A stretch of DNA of 64,000 bases from Cryptomeria japonica (GCF_030272615.1 NC_081409.1:20896260-20960259), one strand, 5' to 3'; positions 1-13,445 are shown, counted from the stretch's first letter. Numbers and translations are program-made. The notes: generated by a model from the letters alone, not told the origin.

Positions 1-960
1 TCCCTAACTGGTTAAGCTCTAACAATCTTGGTTACTTCTTAAATCCTCTAACAAGGTGATCCATTAGCTTGGATTCTCAAATCCTCTACCGAGGTTACTC
101 CTAACAGGGTATTTGATTTTTATCAAGGAATTTTGTAAATCTCTTAACCAGGTGATCCCTAACAGGATTAGTTCTTAACATGACTTATTGTAAAAGATTT
201 AACAAGCTTGGTTCCTAATAGGGCGAACTTCAGAAGAGTTCAGATAGCTATCTTGTGAGTCTCAACTCACTATTGTTTTTACCTATTTGGGTTTTCCATG
301 TATAAACATTTGTGTCATGTGGTGAATATTTTTTGTGGTTATGATCTTATTTGTTGATTTGATTGACTACTTAACTATTCTAATAAGGCATGATAACTGG
401 AAGCATTGAGAGATGAAATAGGTTGATATATGATTAAGCATTTTGATGTTTACAAGATTGAAGTTGTTTACTGTTAAGTTGTTATAACAGTTAACCGGTT
501 GATGTTGAGTAATCTTATGAGTATTGATATTGATAGTGAAATTTTTTGTGAGTTTGAGTTTGAGTTTGGGAAGTTTGTACTCAACACTTCTCCAGATTGT
601 AGTCTAGATTTGTATGTAGTCAATGAGGCTCCTTTTGTGATGAGCAATGTGCTCTAGGTTGTTGGCCTTCTTACAAGTGTAGGCCCCATCATTGTAATTC
701 ACATACTTACTACAGAAGTATTATCTGACTGTGGGTAGGCTTCCCACTATGGTTTTTACCTTTACCGGGTTTTCCATGTACAAATCTTGGTGTTGTGTGG
801 ATGACATTTATTCTGTGATTATTGTTTATGCTTAATTGAATTAACTGCTATTTTGGTATTAATACTTTGGGTTCCAGTATTAAATTTTTAATTGTTGAAT
901 TTTCCTGTAATATGTGACAACTAATTCTTAAATCCTTTATATATTTCTCTACATCAAGAT
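1..960 (+). mobile_element. Degraded copia-type LTR fragments
   Basis: Two stretches (about 230-420 and 590-900) share the order seen in the better-preserved LTR at 32259-33046: a ttggccttc...aggcccc block, a gtgggt...cccact block and a tttttacc...gggttttccatgta block. Positions 1-230 are short imperfect repeats around 'aacaaggtgatcc'. No internal coding region, primer-binding site or target duplication is visible, so these are decayed or cut LTRs. Copia (Sirevirus-like) assignment rests only on similarity to the other LTRs in this window. Confidence 0.45.
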
Positions 961-1930
961 CATACTAGCACAACATAGTTAATACTAAACACTTTATTAT
1001 GGAGAGTCAGTCAAACATATAATATAATATTATTACTTGTAGGCCACACGTCACCTAATAATTGAACTAAGACACAACAAAAATATTGTAAACATTGTAA
1101 ACATCAATACATACTTTCATACCGACTTGCTCCATTAGGTTTCTAGGGACCAAACTATCCTAAAAATATTACCTTCTCACTTAGTACACCATATTCATTA
1201 TATTTTCATGCATCTAATATTCATCTTAATATCTCAACACAAACATAGCATCATTGCCATTAGCATTATCAATAGTATTAGCCCAACCAACATATTGTAG
1301 ACATTATTAGACACCAAGGAGGTGGACATCCACATACCATTTGTAACCATTATCCATCTATACTTCACATCATACAAATCAATAAAAAATCATGAAAATA
1401 ACGAACAAATAGAACCCAAAGCAATCTCATAAGTCACTGGGTCTCCTTATTTAATCTATATAGTATACAATTTTTTCTTCAAGAAAAATTTGTTAAGAAC
1501 TTTTTTTAACTAATACAAGAACCATATCTTCTTCCACAATAAATGGGTAGATGACATTTTTTTTAAATCATACTTATAGCTTTATTTCAATTTTCTCTAG
1601 TCCCCATTACTTGTGGACCTTCACAAAGAATATATCATAACCTATTGTTTGCTTTCGAACATGAGTTTAAACCTTCAACTTCAACAATAGATTACTACTA
1701 AATAAAGAAGCAACATTAGAATTCCCAATTTGATGTACTAACAACCCAAAAATGGTGTACAAAAATTAAGAAACACATGCATGAAGGTAGAGAAGATTAT
1801 GCTGGTTCAAAATAGGCAAACATCACAAATCTTCCATGGAACCTTATAGTATTGTGACTATAATGATGACATAATAAGATCTCTAAAAAATACAAAGACA
1901 TGGCATGACACTTTATTTTAGTCTATATAC
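961..1930. other. Intergenic, no gene seen
   Basis: AT-rich sequence with no convincing ORF, splice-bounded exon or repeat. Confidence 0.5.
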
Positions 1931-2148
1931 AAATCTGAAAGTGCATAAAAGAGATTATAATAATCTCACAAAAAATGCAAATACTAGAATTACATTTCTA
2001 TTATAGAATAAAATAGGAAAGCAATTAAGATGATATACATATCATTAAAAAATTTTTTTTTTTAATTCTTTAATAGAAATGTAATTTATTTTTTTTAAAG
2101 ATTACAAGAATCTATTTTATGCACTTTCAAATTCGTAATTTAAAAATA
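1931..2148. repeat. Long imperfect inverted repeat (foldback or MITE-like)
   Basis: The left arm (about 1931-2012, with 'gaaagtgcataaaa' and 'aattacatttctatta') reappears reverse-complemented in the right arm (about 2065-2148, with 'ttttatgcactttc' and 'taatagaaatgtaatt'). The arms are about 80 bp with a loop of about 50 bp. No flanking target duplication was identified. Confidence 0.7.
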
Positions 2149-2846
2149 GGAGATCTAGAAAGAAGTCTGCATACACTAGTTATGAACTTTTGAAATTCTC
2201 AAAATGATAACATTCATTAATAAAACTAAATTGCCAAAAGCATGCATCAAATCTTGAAACCATTTGCACTAATATATAATACATGAATCCCATTTCAGAA
2301 AAATGATAATAAATGAGCAAGTTAGCCAACAAAAGTGAAAACTCTATTTATTCTAGCAAGATTACTAGAGGGAAAAATATAACTAGATTTTAATAATTAA
2401 AAAATACTAAATATAGAAATTTATTAAATAAATTTAGTTTAGCCAAATTTGAGTAAACTTAAGGAGCTGCTGAAATTGGCTGCTAGGTAGAAAAGAGTTC
2501 GATTCGAAGAAGAGGGACTACTATGTATTAAAAGAGTTTAATTTGACAAGAGGGTAGGATTCACAGATTGCCCTTCCTATGTAAAAATGGGCATTGGAGA
2601 GGCATTGCCCATCCTTGCCACACCACCCTACATACGATGCTTAACACCAAAGTTGAAATAACACCAATTTTAATCTTCATAATAAAGATTATAAATGAGC
2701 TAAAACAGATTGTGTGAAAATTATCATTTTAATTTATTTTAATATTTTTTATATGGTAAAAAGATAAATATATTAATTAAAGAATACTAGAAAATTACAT
2801 AAATATTTTTTAACAACAGAGAGTTTAAGCATTTTTAGAAATTCTA

Positions 2847-3105
2847 ATTAATTAACAATTTGTATGACAATATTTATGTAACTAATTCTTTTATGTTTTA
2901 TATATCCATAAGACACCAAATATCATTGTAAATTCATTTATTTTTAATTTATAATATATCAATTAATCCAAAATTCATATTAATTAACAATTTGTATGAC
3001 AATATTTATGTAACTAATTATCCTATGCTTTATATATTGATAAGGTACCAAATATCATTGTAAATTAATTTATTTTTAATTTATAATATGTCAATTAATC
3101 CTTTC
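2847..3105. repeat. Two-copy tandem duplication, period about 132 bp
   Basis: The block starting attaattaacaatttg at 2847 recurs at 2979 and runs on through 'ccaaatatcattgtaaatt' and 'tatttttaatttataata' in both copies with few differences. It lies about 200 bp past the cullin stop codon, so it may be in the gene's 3' flank or 3'UTR. Confidence 0.75.
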
Positions 3106-3309
3106 AACCTTTGAAACCTTGAAATTATGCAATATAATACTTTTACAATCACTATACTTTTCTTCTAGACAACATTTTGATATAAAAAAAATTATTTCCC
3201 TCCAAAATATATTTCATCTTTAATCAAAAATAAATATCATTATTGTATGTTTTGATTCCATAAAAATTAAATCTTAAATAAATTTGAACAAAAAATTTAT
3301 CCTTGCTAT

Positions 3310-6300
3310 TCAGGCAATATATCTGAACATGGTACGATCATTTGGATCCCGTTCTATGTAGTCCTTTCTAATCGCGCCCTCTATACCCTTCTTAATTGCT
3401 CTTAAATCCGGCTGCAGGCCAAAAAAAACACTTGTTACTTTCTTGTGGATAAATTTTTTAAATAATTAAATATACAGAATTTTTAAAAAATATTAAAATT
3501 AATATTATGATTTTCATAATTTATGTTAATATTTTATTTATTTTTAAATTTGATTGATTAAAAAAATAAACAAGTATTGAAATTAATATTATCAGATTTC
3601 CACATTTTATACTAATATCTTACTTGTTTTTTAATTTGATTGTATAATTTCTTTACATTAAAATAAATAACATTTAGTGATTCATCATCAAAATATTAAA
3701 AATTCCAAAAATATTGAACATATAGCTTACCATAAAGGATGAGCGTTTTTTCAGATAATCAATACACTCATTCTGCAGCCGCTGAAAAGATAATTCCTTT
3801 TCTCTCTTCATGATGTGAACTACTGCAGCCTCTATTTCTTGAGTTCTGTCTTGAACCACGTTTTCCTTCACTTTCGTCTTCTCGTCACTGTGGGGAAGTG
3901 GAATCTGCAATTCCAGATGAGCAAGTTATGTTACCCATAGATTGGTTGCATAAAAAATGAAGGCCCAAATGAAAGGGAAGGGCCATTACCTTTATTCTTT
4001 TACAGTTGTCTGTAAATCCTGAATTGAACTCAAAGTAGTCAGTAGGTAATATTTTCTGTGTGTTTGGCTCCTTGAGAAGGACTTTGTACTTTGAACATGC
4101 AAGTGAATGCAGCACTTTAATTACTTCGTCATTTTCCAGCTTCAGTTGAGATTTGAGGTCACCAAAACTGAGTCTCTCAGATTCATTGAACAACATTAAC
4201 AAAGAGGCCTGCAAATGAACAGTCAATTAAGATTGCACATAGAGCAGAATCATACTTTCTAAAAGTACATTTTAATTTCAAATAAATATTTGGGTCTATC
4301 TTGGTTTTTTTGGCATTATGTATTCTGATAAGTTCAATTGATAAAGATGATGTAATGTTCTTTAACATCTCATGTCAAGATTCAAACTCTAACAAAAATA
4401 TAATATAAGGGATGAGGTTGGGATTGTGTAAGAGATGAGATTGATGGAATGGATATCTCTCAGTCCTTCACTCTTAACCAAAAAGGTATCGTCATAAGAT
4501 TATACTCTCAAATAGAAAAACTAACTCATAGATAAAATCCTCCATAAAAAATAATCATTAATGAACAATCAATTAAGATTGCACATGTTGGTGTTGGAAA
4601 TAAGCCACACCAGGATGGACTGGTCCAAGAAGGACCAGTAGCTCAGTGGTAGAGCACTCCAGCAGCGTATGGAAGGTCCTATGAGGGTGATGGTATGTTC
4701 TTTGATTACATCAACCTTCATGATTCAAATAGCAAAATTAACTAATAGATGATATTGTACATAAAGAAGAATCAAATTTTTCAGAAATGCATCTCAATTT
4801 AACAGTCAATTAAGATTGCACACAAAGAAGTTAGAAATGCCTCTCAAAATGGTCCAAATTTATATTCTGAAGAGAGGCAAACTTTAATGATTACAATTAG
4901 TGAGAGTGATGACATGTTATTTGATTATCATACATCAAGATTCAAAACCCAAAAATATGATATAACAAATGAATCTGTAAGTGTTCTGACAATTTTGATA
5001 GAATAAATACCCCTCAAATTCTTGACTCAATTCATAAATATAAAATCCTTCACTAGAAATCACAATTGATATTAAAAAATGCTAGTTACCTGATTAGGCG
5101 ATAATACCATCTCTATTGTCTTGTCAGTAAACTTGCCTTCCACGATGCAAGATCCAAGAGAAAACATCCACTGAAGTTTGCGTTGCTTAGTTTCATCACC
5201 ATAAAATTGATTGAATACATTTATACATTTACCCTGCATGAAAATGGTAAGAGTAAACAATTAGAACTAAATGTGCATTTTTGGTTATCGAATTTACAAA
5301 ACAGTCACAAATAAGTTTTACCAGCTCACTAGGAAGATCCATATTAGTGGTGTTGAAGGGTGGCCATAATCCACTAGTAAGGACAGTGACACTCATTTCT
5401 AATCCAACATGAATGTCTTCTCTGTTAAGATACGCCACAAATTTTTCTTGGAGATCCTTCGATAGAGATAAGTCATTAACCTGGAATGGACAGCAATGCC
5501 TAAGAGTTTCAGTTCATTTTATAATCTCCATTGAAATAACAAAATATTTTACTTGTCTTAAGGACTCGAGATATAAAAAATGGCAGTGTCATACCATGCA
5601 TTCCATCTTTCTTGTATAGTGTATCCCGTTTTCCTGCTTCAATTTTGCCAACATGCTTTGTTCATTAGGAACATCTGCACTTCTGTAAGACAACAATCTG
5701 CGAGCAAGCTTTTTCCTGGCAAATTCAACACATTAAAATTCTTTTGTGTAATGCATAGGGGTGATAACTGATAATACAGTTTTTAGTGTCATTAGCCACA
5801 GCTCTATCTTGGAGAATGATGGTTGGGATCTTTTATATGGACATTTTAGATTCACTGATGTATGAGGTAATTTAGCTGATGTATGAAGTAAATTTGATGA
5901 TTGGAATTCACTTCTTTTTAGTATTTTTGTTTTAGTAGCATAGTAACATATTTTAATTCTGTTTTGTTTTCTATTATAAAAGCAGCAAAACTGGTCAAAT
6001 AGACCACTTACAACTGGTCAAGAACATACCACTAACAAAAAAAAGTCATAATAGATCATTTACCCCACACTAGCAGAACAGCAAGTGATCCACATCAAGG
6101 ATGGATAGAAATTTCACCCACAACTCGAAAAAGAGTTTGAAAAGAGGAGTGATCTTTTCTTATTCAATGAACAATAATCCAGACAATACCATCATTTGGA
6201 ACACCATCTAAGAAGACACTTAATGAGACTGCCAGCCTAAGGAATAGAATTCTGACCAGGCTACACATCCACCAAAGCCTAGAGTAGAAATAATACAATG

Positions 6301-9300
6301 TTATCCCTGTGAATTTTCAAAATTCGAAACACTTTTTATCATCTATAAATTGTTAATGTATGTGTACATCTATTTTTAAAATAAAAGTACAAACATTTAT
6401 TCATAAATTAATATTTATACATTGTATCAATAGAACTATGAGCACAGGTGAAGATTACCTGTAAAACTCTGCAAACATATCTTTATCTGTAACGTAGTAA
6501 AGAATTTTAACAACCTGTATTTTATAAAAAATATGAATGATTATATTAGAAAAATGTCCAATCACTAAGAAATTTAAACAAAATTTAAGCACACCAGATT
6601 ATATTGTTTGGTTGTCTAAGAGAGTTAGAAAAATGTTACGAATTTTGAGATCCACCAGTATTTGAAAATTTTTAACTTCTAAATGCACAAAAATTGTGTT
6701 TATCTATCAACCCCAATCAGCTGAACTGCATAAAAGTCAGTTTCTGGGACTAGCTTATATCCTAGTAGGCCATAAAAAACTATGTTCATTAAAGTGAACA
6801 CAGACAGTCATACCGAACCTACCTTTTCAAGTGCAATTTCAATCTCATCATCATTTAATTTCTCACTACTGCCATTCCTTAGCACGTTATCAGAAAATGT
6901 AGAGAGTAATTCTGGAATCGAGATTTCTTTAAATCCTTCGTTGCAGAATTTGGTAAATGCCTCGTCTAGAGCCTGTAAACAAGATTTTTTAAATCAAACT
7001 ATAACTCCAAACAAACTTTTAGAAACTGGATATGAAACTTAGGATGCTATTTGTTTGGTAGCCAGACATTTAAAGTAGTTTGTTGTTTGGTTGTGTTTTC
7101 TTATTAATCTGCTTTATTTTTATACTTCAAATGCTAACACATGTTCTTAAATTCAAATTCCTTTGCCATTCATAATCAATGGTAAATAAAATAAGAAAAT
7201 TTCATCATTTGATATCACAGCAAGAAAACTTGAGCTCATGCAATTTGGATAGAAATTAAAACTTTATATTCAAAACCTCTGTGAGAAACTCTCATATATT
7301 ATCTATATGATTTGTTTATTTCACCTTGTAACCCAAATATTAAATTTCCTTATATAAATATATAGCCAACGCAATATGCTAATAGAATCAAATCTAAACT
7401 GAATATATCAAATACCTTTTGAAATAGCTTATTGTTCTGAAAACACTCGAGAACATAATGCTCGTACTTGTCATGCATATCAAAAAGCTTCCGAATGAAT
7501 CCCTGAAAACCATCCAAATACAAAATTTCAATCAACTATTGACTAACATGCAGATGGAATTTCTTAACAATAATTTATAATTAAAATTCTGATTTAAGTT
7601 TTGACTTGTTTAAGTGAATCATTTTAAATCATTAAGAAGTGGGTCCTATTAACTGATTTCAGATGAGCCACCTGAACAAATCAATGCTTGGAAAGTGCTG
7701 TTAAAATCTGATATAATTGAAAAATATATTGTAAAAGACTCTATTTTCCATTAGTGTAATATGATGAACTAAATAACATTTTTCTCCTTACATAGTATGA
7801 AAGAATACTAATTTACAGTTGAATTTCTAACTTAAGTTTTGAGTTGTTTAGGTGGCTCATTTTAAATCACACTAATAGATAGGCTCTATTGAAAGAACAA
7901 GTGTAATTTCAGATGAGCCATCTAAAGAAGTCAAAGCTTGATATCTGTTGTTTAAACCTGATATAATTGAAAGATATATTACAGAAAACTGTCATGTTTT
8001 CTATTAGTATAATATGATGGTGAATTTAACACTAATTTATAATCAAAATTCTGATTTAAGCTTTGACTTGTTTAGGTGGCTCATCTGAAATCATATTGTT
8101 CTTTCAGCAGAAATTAAGACCCACCTATTACTAATCACATTTATTCTTTTAGTAGAAACTAAGAACCACTTATTAGTTTGATTTAATAAATCACCAAAAC
8201 AAATCAAAACTTAAAATATACTATTTAAACTTGACATAATTGAAAAATATGTTATAATAGACTGTCTTCCCTTAATATAATGTTAATGTGGTGAACTAAA
8301 TAAGGACGGACAAAACTTTACCTGATCTCGAGTTCCACTGGTATCCCTTCTCCCTTGCTGAAGAACATGCAAGGCATGCAAGTTTACACAAACATGTCAC
8401 AGAATCAGATATTACTGTTCCAAATAGCTGATGGGCATTTTGTCTTTACTAAATTGTAACTATGTTTTAAGTATTATTAACAACTCAATTTGAGATCATA
8501 GCTAGAAACATTACAATATTAGCCGCTGCATCTTCTGCCTGTTTAACAAGTTCTGTTCCTTCTCCAGTGACAAACTGCAAAATACAAACAATCCAGCTAG
8601 AAAATCTTTGGATGTCTAAATATAATAATAGACAGTCCAAAAGCATGTATACAAAAGAGAGGAACCTGTTTAAAAGTACATGCGATTGGATCCAAGCCTT
8701 GGTATATTTTATTAAACATTCGAAACATCCTTGAAAGATCATCTTTCTGCAATAGAAACCAAATTATGAGCACTTTTCAATATAGATGTCTGTCATAAAC
8801 CCCCCCAAAAAGTCATAACCTGGCAAATCAGTAAGTTTCTAGTGCTAAGGCAAATCTATACCTTGTGAGCCCTAAGCAAGTCCCAGGGGCCGCAATCCCT
8901 TTGCAGAATTTGGTCCTTATACCGAGTCAGTAATTCATTTTCTAATTTCTGAGAAAAAGGAAACAGACAGACAAAATTATAATAAGTAATCCTCCAATGT
9001 TCCATGATTATTACACACCTCACAGTCAATTGTAAATCCTATGTTCAATTAAATTGGAGAACAAATGCTCACATCTAATAGCTTCTGCTCAGTGCTTGCA
9101 TCCAAATAATTGGAAACTCTATCCTTCTCAAGTTGCAAACATTCCTCAACCTGTGGTACAAGAGAATATATATCAGATGCACTTTGATACAAACATGTAA
9201 GCTGTTAAGATTTGTGTTTTTCAATTGTCTTTAGGTTTAAAAAATTAATTATACAAATTCAATTATGTAATCTGAATATGAAACATTTTGTAGATATAAT

Positions 9301-11059
9301 TTTTTGTTTAATAGAAAAAAATTTTGCCCCTCTCCAGCTATCTGTTTCTGGATTTTATTTCTATTTCTATTGTCCCTTGATTGGTAAATAGAGCAGTAGC
9401 TCTCAGTTGATTGGTAAATAGAGCAGCAGCTTTGAGTGGGTTTTTTCAGGATTTTATATCTTTCAATATGTTGGAACTGTAATTTAACCACTCCATATGA
9501 GATCAACTGTTTCTGAATGAGCTAAAATTAGGATTTCTAAATATAGATTTTCTATGTGTTTGTTATTTGTCTGGAGCTGCATGATAAGCTTTCTTGCTGT
9601 GTCTAAGATTTCTATATAGACATGATCTGTGTTCTTGCTATGTCTAAGATTTTTATAGAGAGATAATTTGTAATGAAATCTCATCTCTGATTTATCCAAT
9701 AAAAATTGTGTAATTCTATTGAATGGAAAGATATTTCTATCTGCTGTTGAACAATTTCTATATATTAAATTTTTTTTCTAAAACATGATCAAACAACTTC
9801 TCACACAATTTAATCCAAAAACAATATACACTAATCATTATAAACAGTAAAAATCTGATATCTTTTTTAACTCCGGAATCACCTTGAACAAATAAGCTGG
9901 ACAAGAATACTCTGTAATCCATAATGCAGCCTTTCGAGAATAGTAAGTTTCAGATTCTTGTAACATTGGTGCTTCAAAGTCGTTCACATAGCAATCCATG
10001 TTACCCATTCCAGCCTCCACAAATATACCCACAACATTTTTCAATAAAGATCGCTCAATTAGCTCCCCCTCACGTTCACTTTCAATCTGAGAGAAACAGC
10101 AAGGCCATTTCAGATCATCATTAAAATCCAGTGACTAACATAACAATTAAACTTCTATACAATTTAAATTCTCTAACAACAACTTGTCAATTCCATATCA
10201 CCAACTAAAGTAATAATCCAAACCCATTTCATAAAATACTTAATAATAATAAAAAACATACCAGAATAAGCACTGTATTCTTTACATTAATCCTCAACTC
10301 ATTATACACCTGTAATAACATGTTATAGGAGGTTAACTGAATTTATCAAGAAGCCGTTTTAATTGATTTGTTAAATCCTGATAATAATAATAATAATTAT
10401 AAGCTTTTTAAGTGGTTTACCAATTCAACAAATGTGCTGAGTCCAGTTTGTCCAATTGAAGGAATGTTACGCTTTGATGTGTAGAAGCGATCCACATAAT
10501 CAAAGAATAAAGACATCCATTCGACCAGCACCTTGTAAATTTTCCAGCGTCTCTCAAGTTCTTTCAACATGAACTTACCTTGCTTTGCCCTTAAATCAGG
10601 TAAAACCTGAGGAAAATCATAACAATTTACAGTTTTAAAACATGTTAGTGTTTTGATTAGATAAAGTGGAAGTAAACTCTTAATAATTAAAATGTTTCTT
10701 TATACACAAAAAAATAATAGATACTTACCGTTGTATATATGTACTCATTGACGAACCTCTTATATGTATTGTAGAGTTCACTAAAAGTACCAGAAGATTT
10801 CTTCGTGCCCAAATTGAAGATAGTTCTTTGAAAATTGTGAAAGATTACAATAAAAATTTCAAACAATAAAACCATATCAATGAATAAAATAAGTATATTA
10901 AGATTAAAATCTTAAAAAAGGATACGTATACAGATGCATATATTGATGAGCGTCTATGGCTTGATCGGAATGTCCCTCCAATAAGCTTGCTACTTTTTTC
11001 ATACCATCTTTTATAACATTCCATCCTTCATCTAAGTCCCTGTTTATGTGACACGCCAT
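3310..11059 (-). CDS. CUL1-like: Cullin, CUL1 class (SCF ubiquitin-ligase scaffold), 19 coding exons
   Basis: Scaffold that joins the SKP1/F-box module (N-terminal repeats) to the RBX1-E2 module (C-terminal domain). Exons in coding order: 10926-11059, 10729-10825, 10421-10606, 10262-10309, 9883-10086, 9073-9150, 8862-8948, 8666-8746, 8515-8574, 8322-8357, 7416-7502, 6823-6972, 6459-6514, 5595-5715, 5322-5480, 5090-5233, 3990-4208, 3731-3904, 3310-3411. All introns are GT-AG. They sum to 2,223 nt, or 740 codons plus stop, the usual CUL1 length (about 740). The N-terminus [13 protein letters not shown] aligns with the CUL1 start. Cullin-homology landmarks are [13 protein letters not shown] and FRYIA at the C-terminus. 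The neddylation segment VVHIMKREK is present, with acceptor Lys near residue 682. The 36-bp tenth exon is a microexon. The sequence diverges from typical CUL1 in places (for example [12 protein letters not shown]), so it may be a fast-evolving paralogue. No frameshift or stop was seen. Confidence 0.96.
4601..4720 (+). repeat. tRNA-derived (SINE-like) remnant in a cullin intron
   Basis: The segment contains TAGCTCAGTGGTAGAGC (from 4639), a perfect RNA polymerase III A box inside a tRNA D-arm-like sequence. It is preceded by an 8-bp palindrome, ACTGGTCC/GGACCAGT. A clean B box is missing, so this is not a functional tRNA. It is antisense to the cullin gene, within the intron between exons 3990-4208 and 5090-5233. 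Confidence 0.55.
7582..8310. repeat. Triplicated ~230-bp repeat inside a cullin intron
   Basis: Three diverged copies begin near 7582, 7826 and 8043. Each has 'gatttaagytttgacttgttta', a 'gatgagcca' or complementary 'ggctcat' block, 'tgatataattgaaa' and 'ataatatgatg'. The ends of each unit are partly inverted to each other, suggesting a foldback element that amplified in place. The array fills most of the intron between exons 7416-7502 and 8322-8357. Confidence 0.65.
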
Positions 11060-11112
11060 TTCACACCTAAGTGGAGTGGCACTTTCACTTTTAGATTGTA
11101 GAGATGAACACT

Positions 11113-12490
11113 CTGCATCACAATAACAAAAAGTGAGAAATCTATTTTCTATTGTAAATTAAATTATATGCATTCTATTATTCATTTAGAGAAAAGAAAA
11201 TAATAATAATTAATATTATAATTTTTTAATTTAAGATTAATTAATATTATAATAAGTTAATTTCAGATAAGTTTCAATAAAGTGTGTTTTAAATCAATCA
11301 TATTAAAATCTGAAAAATATATCACAAACAAAGAGAGTAAAAAAGTAATTATATGAAGATGTCAGTTCTTTCATCTTGCTATTATAATTTATCTTAAATT
11401 TTTCATCAACTCTTAACTTTTCAAAATAGAAACAAAAAATCAATCTTATGAATTCTGTATAAAAATTCACCATCAAAAATGAAAATAAGAAAAAAAAACA
11501 CAAAAAAAAAACAATCAATCTACAAAATCCATCAATCTATCTTTTTTTTTGTCAACCTATCATAACTTAATAAACCTGAGCAAACAAATCAATTTCCAAT
11601 ATAGTTATCATATTCCACCCCAAAAGAGTAATGTGCCCTATGTTCTCTATTTGCTAACCACTAAACATGAAAATATTAAACTTATCTATGATTTATCATA
11701 ACACAAAAATAAGAAAAAATAAAAGAAACTGCAATCTCTTTCTTAAAAAATATCAATTTGTTTTACATAAATATACTCACCATTGACCAAAAAATCAACC
11801 TCAACCCTAAAAACATCTATTTTCTTTAATTCCTCTATAAAGCCACCCTTCAAAAAATTTTACCTATCAAAAACATTTATTTTCCCTAAACTCTATATAG
11901 AGACACCATTTCAAACAAAAAAGTAAATTATTTTTTGAAAAAACAATCTATCTAACAAAAAAAAATTACTTTGCTTCAAATTCTTCATCCACCAATAGAA
12001 AAAAATTCAATCTCAACCGAGAAAATGTTATTTTTTCCCAAATTTTTTATCTATTACCATTGAAAATCAAATTTATAATAGCTAAAAGAAACAAACCTCA
12101 AGATAATTTCAATGAGAATGGAATTCACACTATCATGATAAAATAAGACTCACTAATTCCTATATATACCCTATTTATGCTGAGGTCAACCTAAGTATGA
12201 TTATGTTGATTCAAGGCCGACTTAACTAACTAATTTTAAATATTTTATTAAATTAAAGGTTCATTTTAAAATTTGTAATTATAAATATAGAATGAAATTT
12301 TAAACATGAATGAGCATAATAAATTTTATATTATAATAATTTATAAATCAAATATTTTCATGAATTTTTTTTTGCGAATAATATATTTTATCTTTAAACA
12401 ATACAAATAACTAATATTCATAAAAAAATATTTCTAAAAAAAATATTAGAAATATTGATTTATTAATAATGCGCAAATAAATATACATAC
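11113..12490 (-). other. AT-rich stretch, possible 5'UTR intron
   Basis: No ORF or repeat family recognised. Bounded by candidate splice sites, as described for the possible 5'UTR exon at 12491-12640. Confidence 0.3.
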
Positions 12491-12640
12491 TGTTTTCTTT
12501 CTTCTTCTCTTTGTGATCAATATAACGATTTCCAAGCTACGATTACCCTAAAAAAATTACGCATTCACTGAACCCAATCTCCAATGCCCACAACTTTCCT
12601 CAAGTGACTCAGGCAAGAGTTTCAATCAATACCACAAAAT
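12491..12640 (-). other. Possible 5'UTR exon of the cullin gene
   Basis: On the minus strand a less AT-rich stretch ends in a purine-rich run followed by a GTATGT donor at 12485-12490. An acceptor (TGATGCAG) lies at 11113-11120, about 53 bp upstream of the cullin ATG. Together they would make a first non-coding exon with an intron of about 1.4 kb. This is inference from splice-site context only. Confidence 0.3.
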
Positions 12641-13145
12641 CTAAGTTACAATAAATTTATAATAATCCAAAGTAGTTATTCAACCGACATACCTACTCAT
12701 TTCATATTATATTATTTATGTAACTAATTATCTATTTTCATTTATATTTTTTTGTTAAATATTTTTTTCACATATTTAAATTTAATATTTTTTTTTCTAT
12801 ACATATATACATAAATAAATATACACATAAAGGCATGCATACACATATATACATTAATATACAAATAAAAGTCATATAACATTAACTATATATACTCATC
12901 CAAATACATCACATCATTGTTATTATTATATTATAATTAATATTAAAAAATATTATACTAGCTTATATATATTTAATAATATATATAAAATAAGTCAAGA
13001 GATATACTTTTGGAGGCATCACATTAAAGATAAGCTACATTAAATAAATTAATATTTTATTATTATTTTAATAAAATATATTATAATATTATTATAATAT
13101 AATTTAAATATAGTAATATAATATCATTTTTCTATAACAAAATAG

Positions 13146-13445
13146 GGTTATTCTTAAGGCTATGATTACAATTAGGATTAAAGACAAAATTAGCGTTATG
13201 GTTATGGAAAAGGATAGGGATAGAATTATGGTTTATGGGAGGGTTATGATTAAGGTTATAGTTAGGGTGATGCTATAATAAAATTATGGTTATTAGTAAG
13301 GTAATAGTTGGGGTTAGGGTTAGGGTTCAATTAACTAGTGTTCAATTAGCTTAAGAGTTAGGATTAAATGTGTTTTAATGTTCAATTAGGTCTAGGGTTA
13401 GGGTTCAATTTGGTTGAGCATTACGATTAGAGTCAGGGTTAGGCT
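13146..13445 (+). repeat. Degenerate interstitial telomere-like repeats
   Basis: Many variants of the plant telomere unit occur (ggttagggttaggg, ggtctagggttaggg, ggttatgg, ggttatag), with only short perfect runs near 13313-13330 and 13394-13410. Mutated units lie between them. There is ordinary sequence on both sides, so this is not a chromosome end. Confidence 0.6.

Noticed and set aside
4639-4700. Functional tRNA gene
   Set aside because: Only the D-arm/A box is convincing; no B box or closing acceptor stem could be formed.
6782-7042. Plus-strand ORF of 86 codons
   Set aside because: Antisense shadow of the cullin exon at 6823-6972.
13146-13445. Chromosome end
   Set aside because: Units are heavily mutated and flanked on both sides by ordinary sequence.
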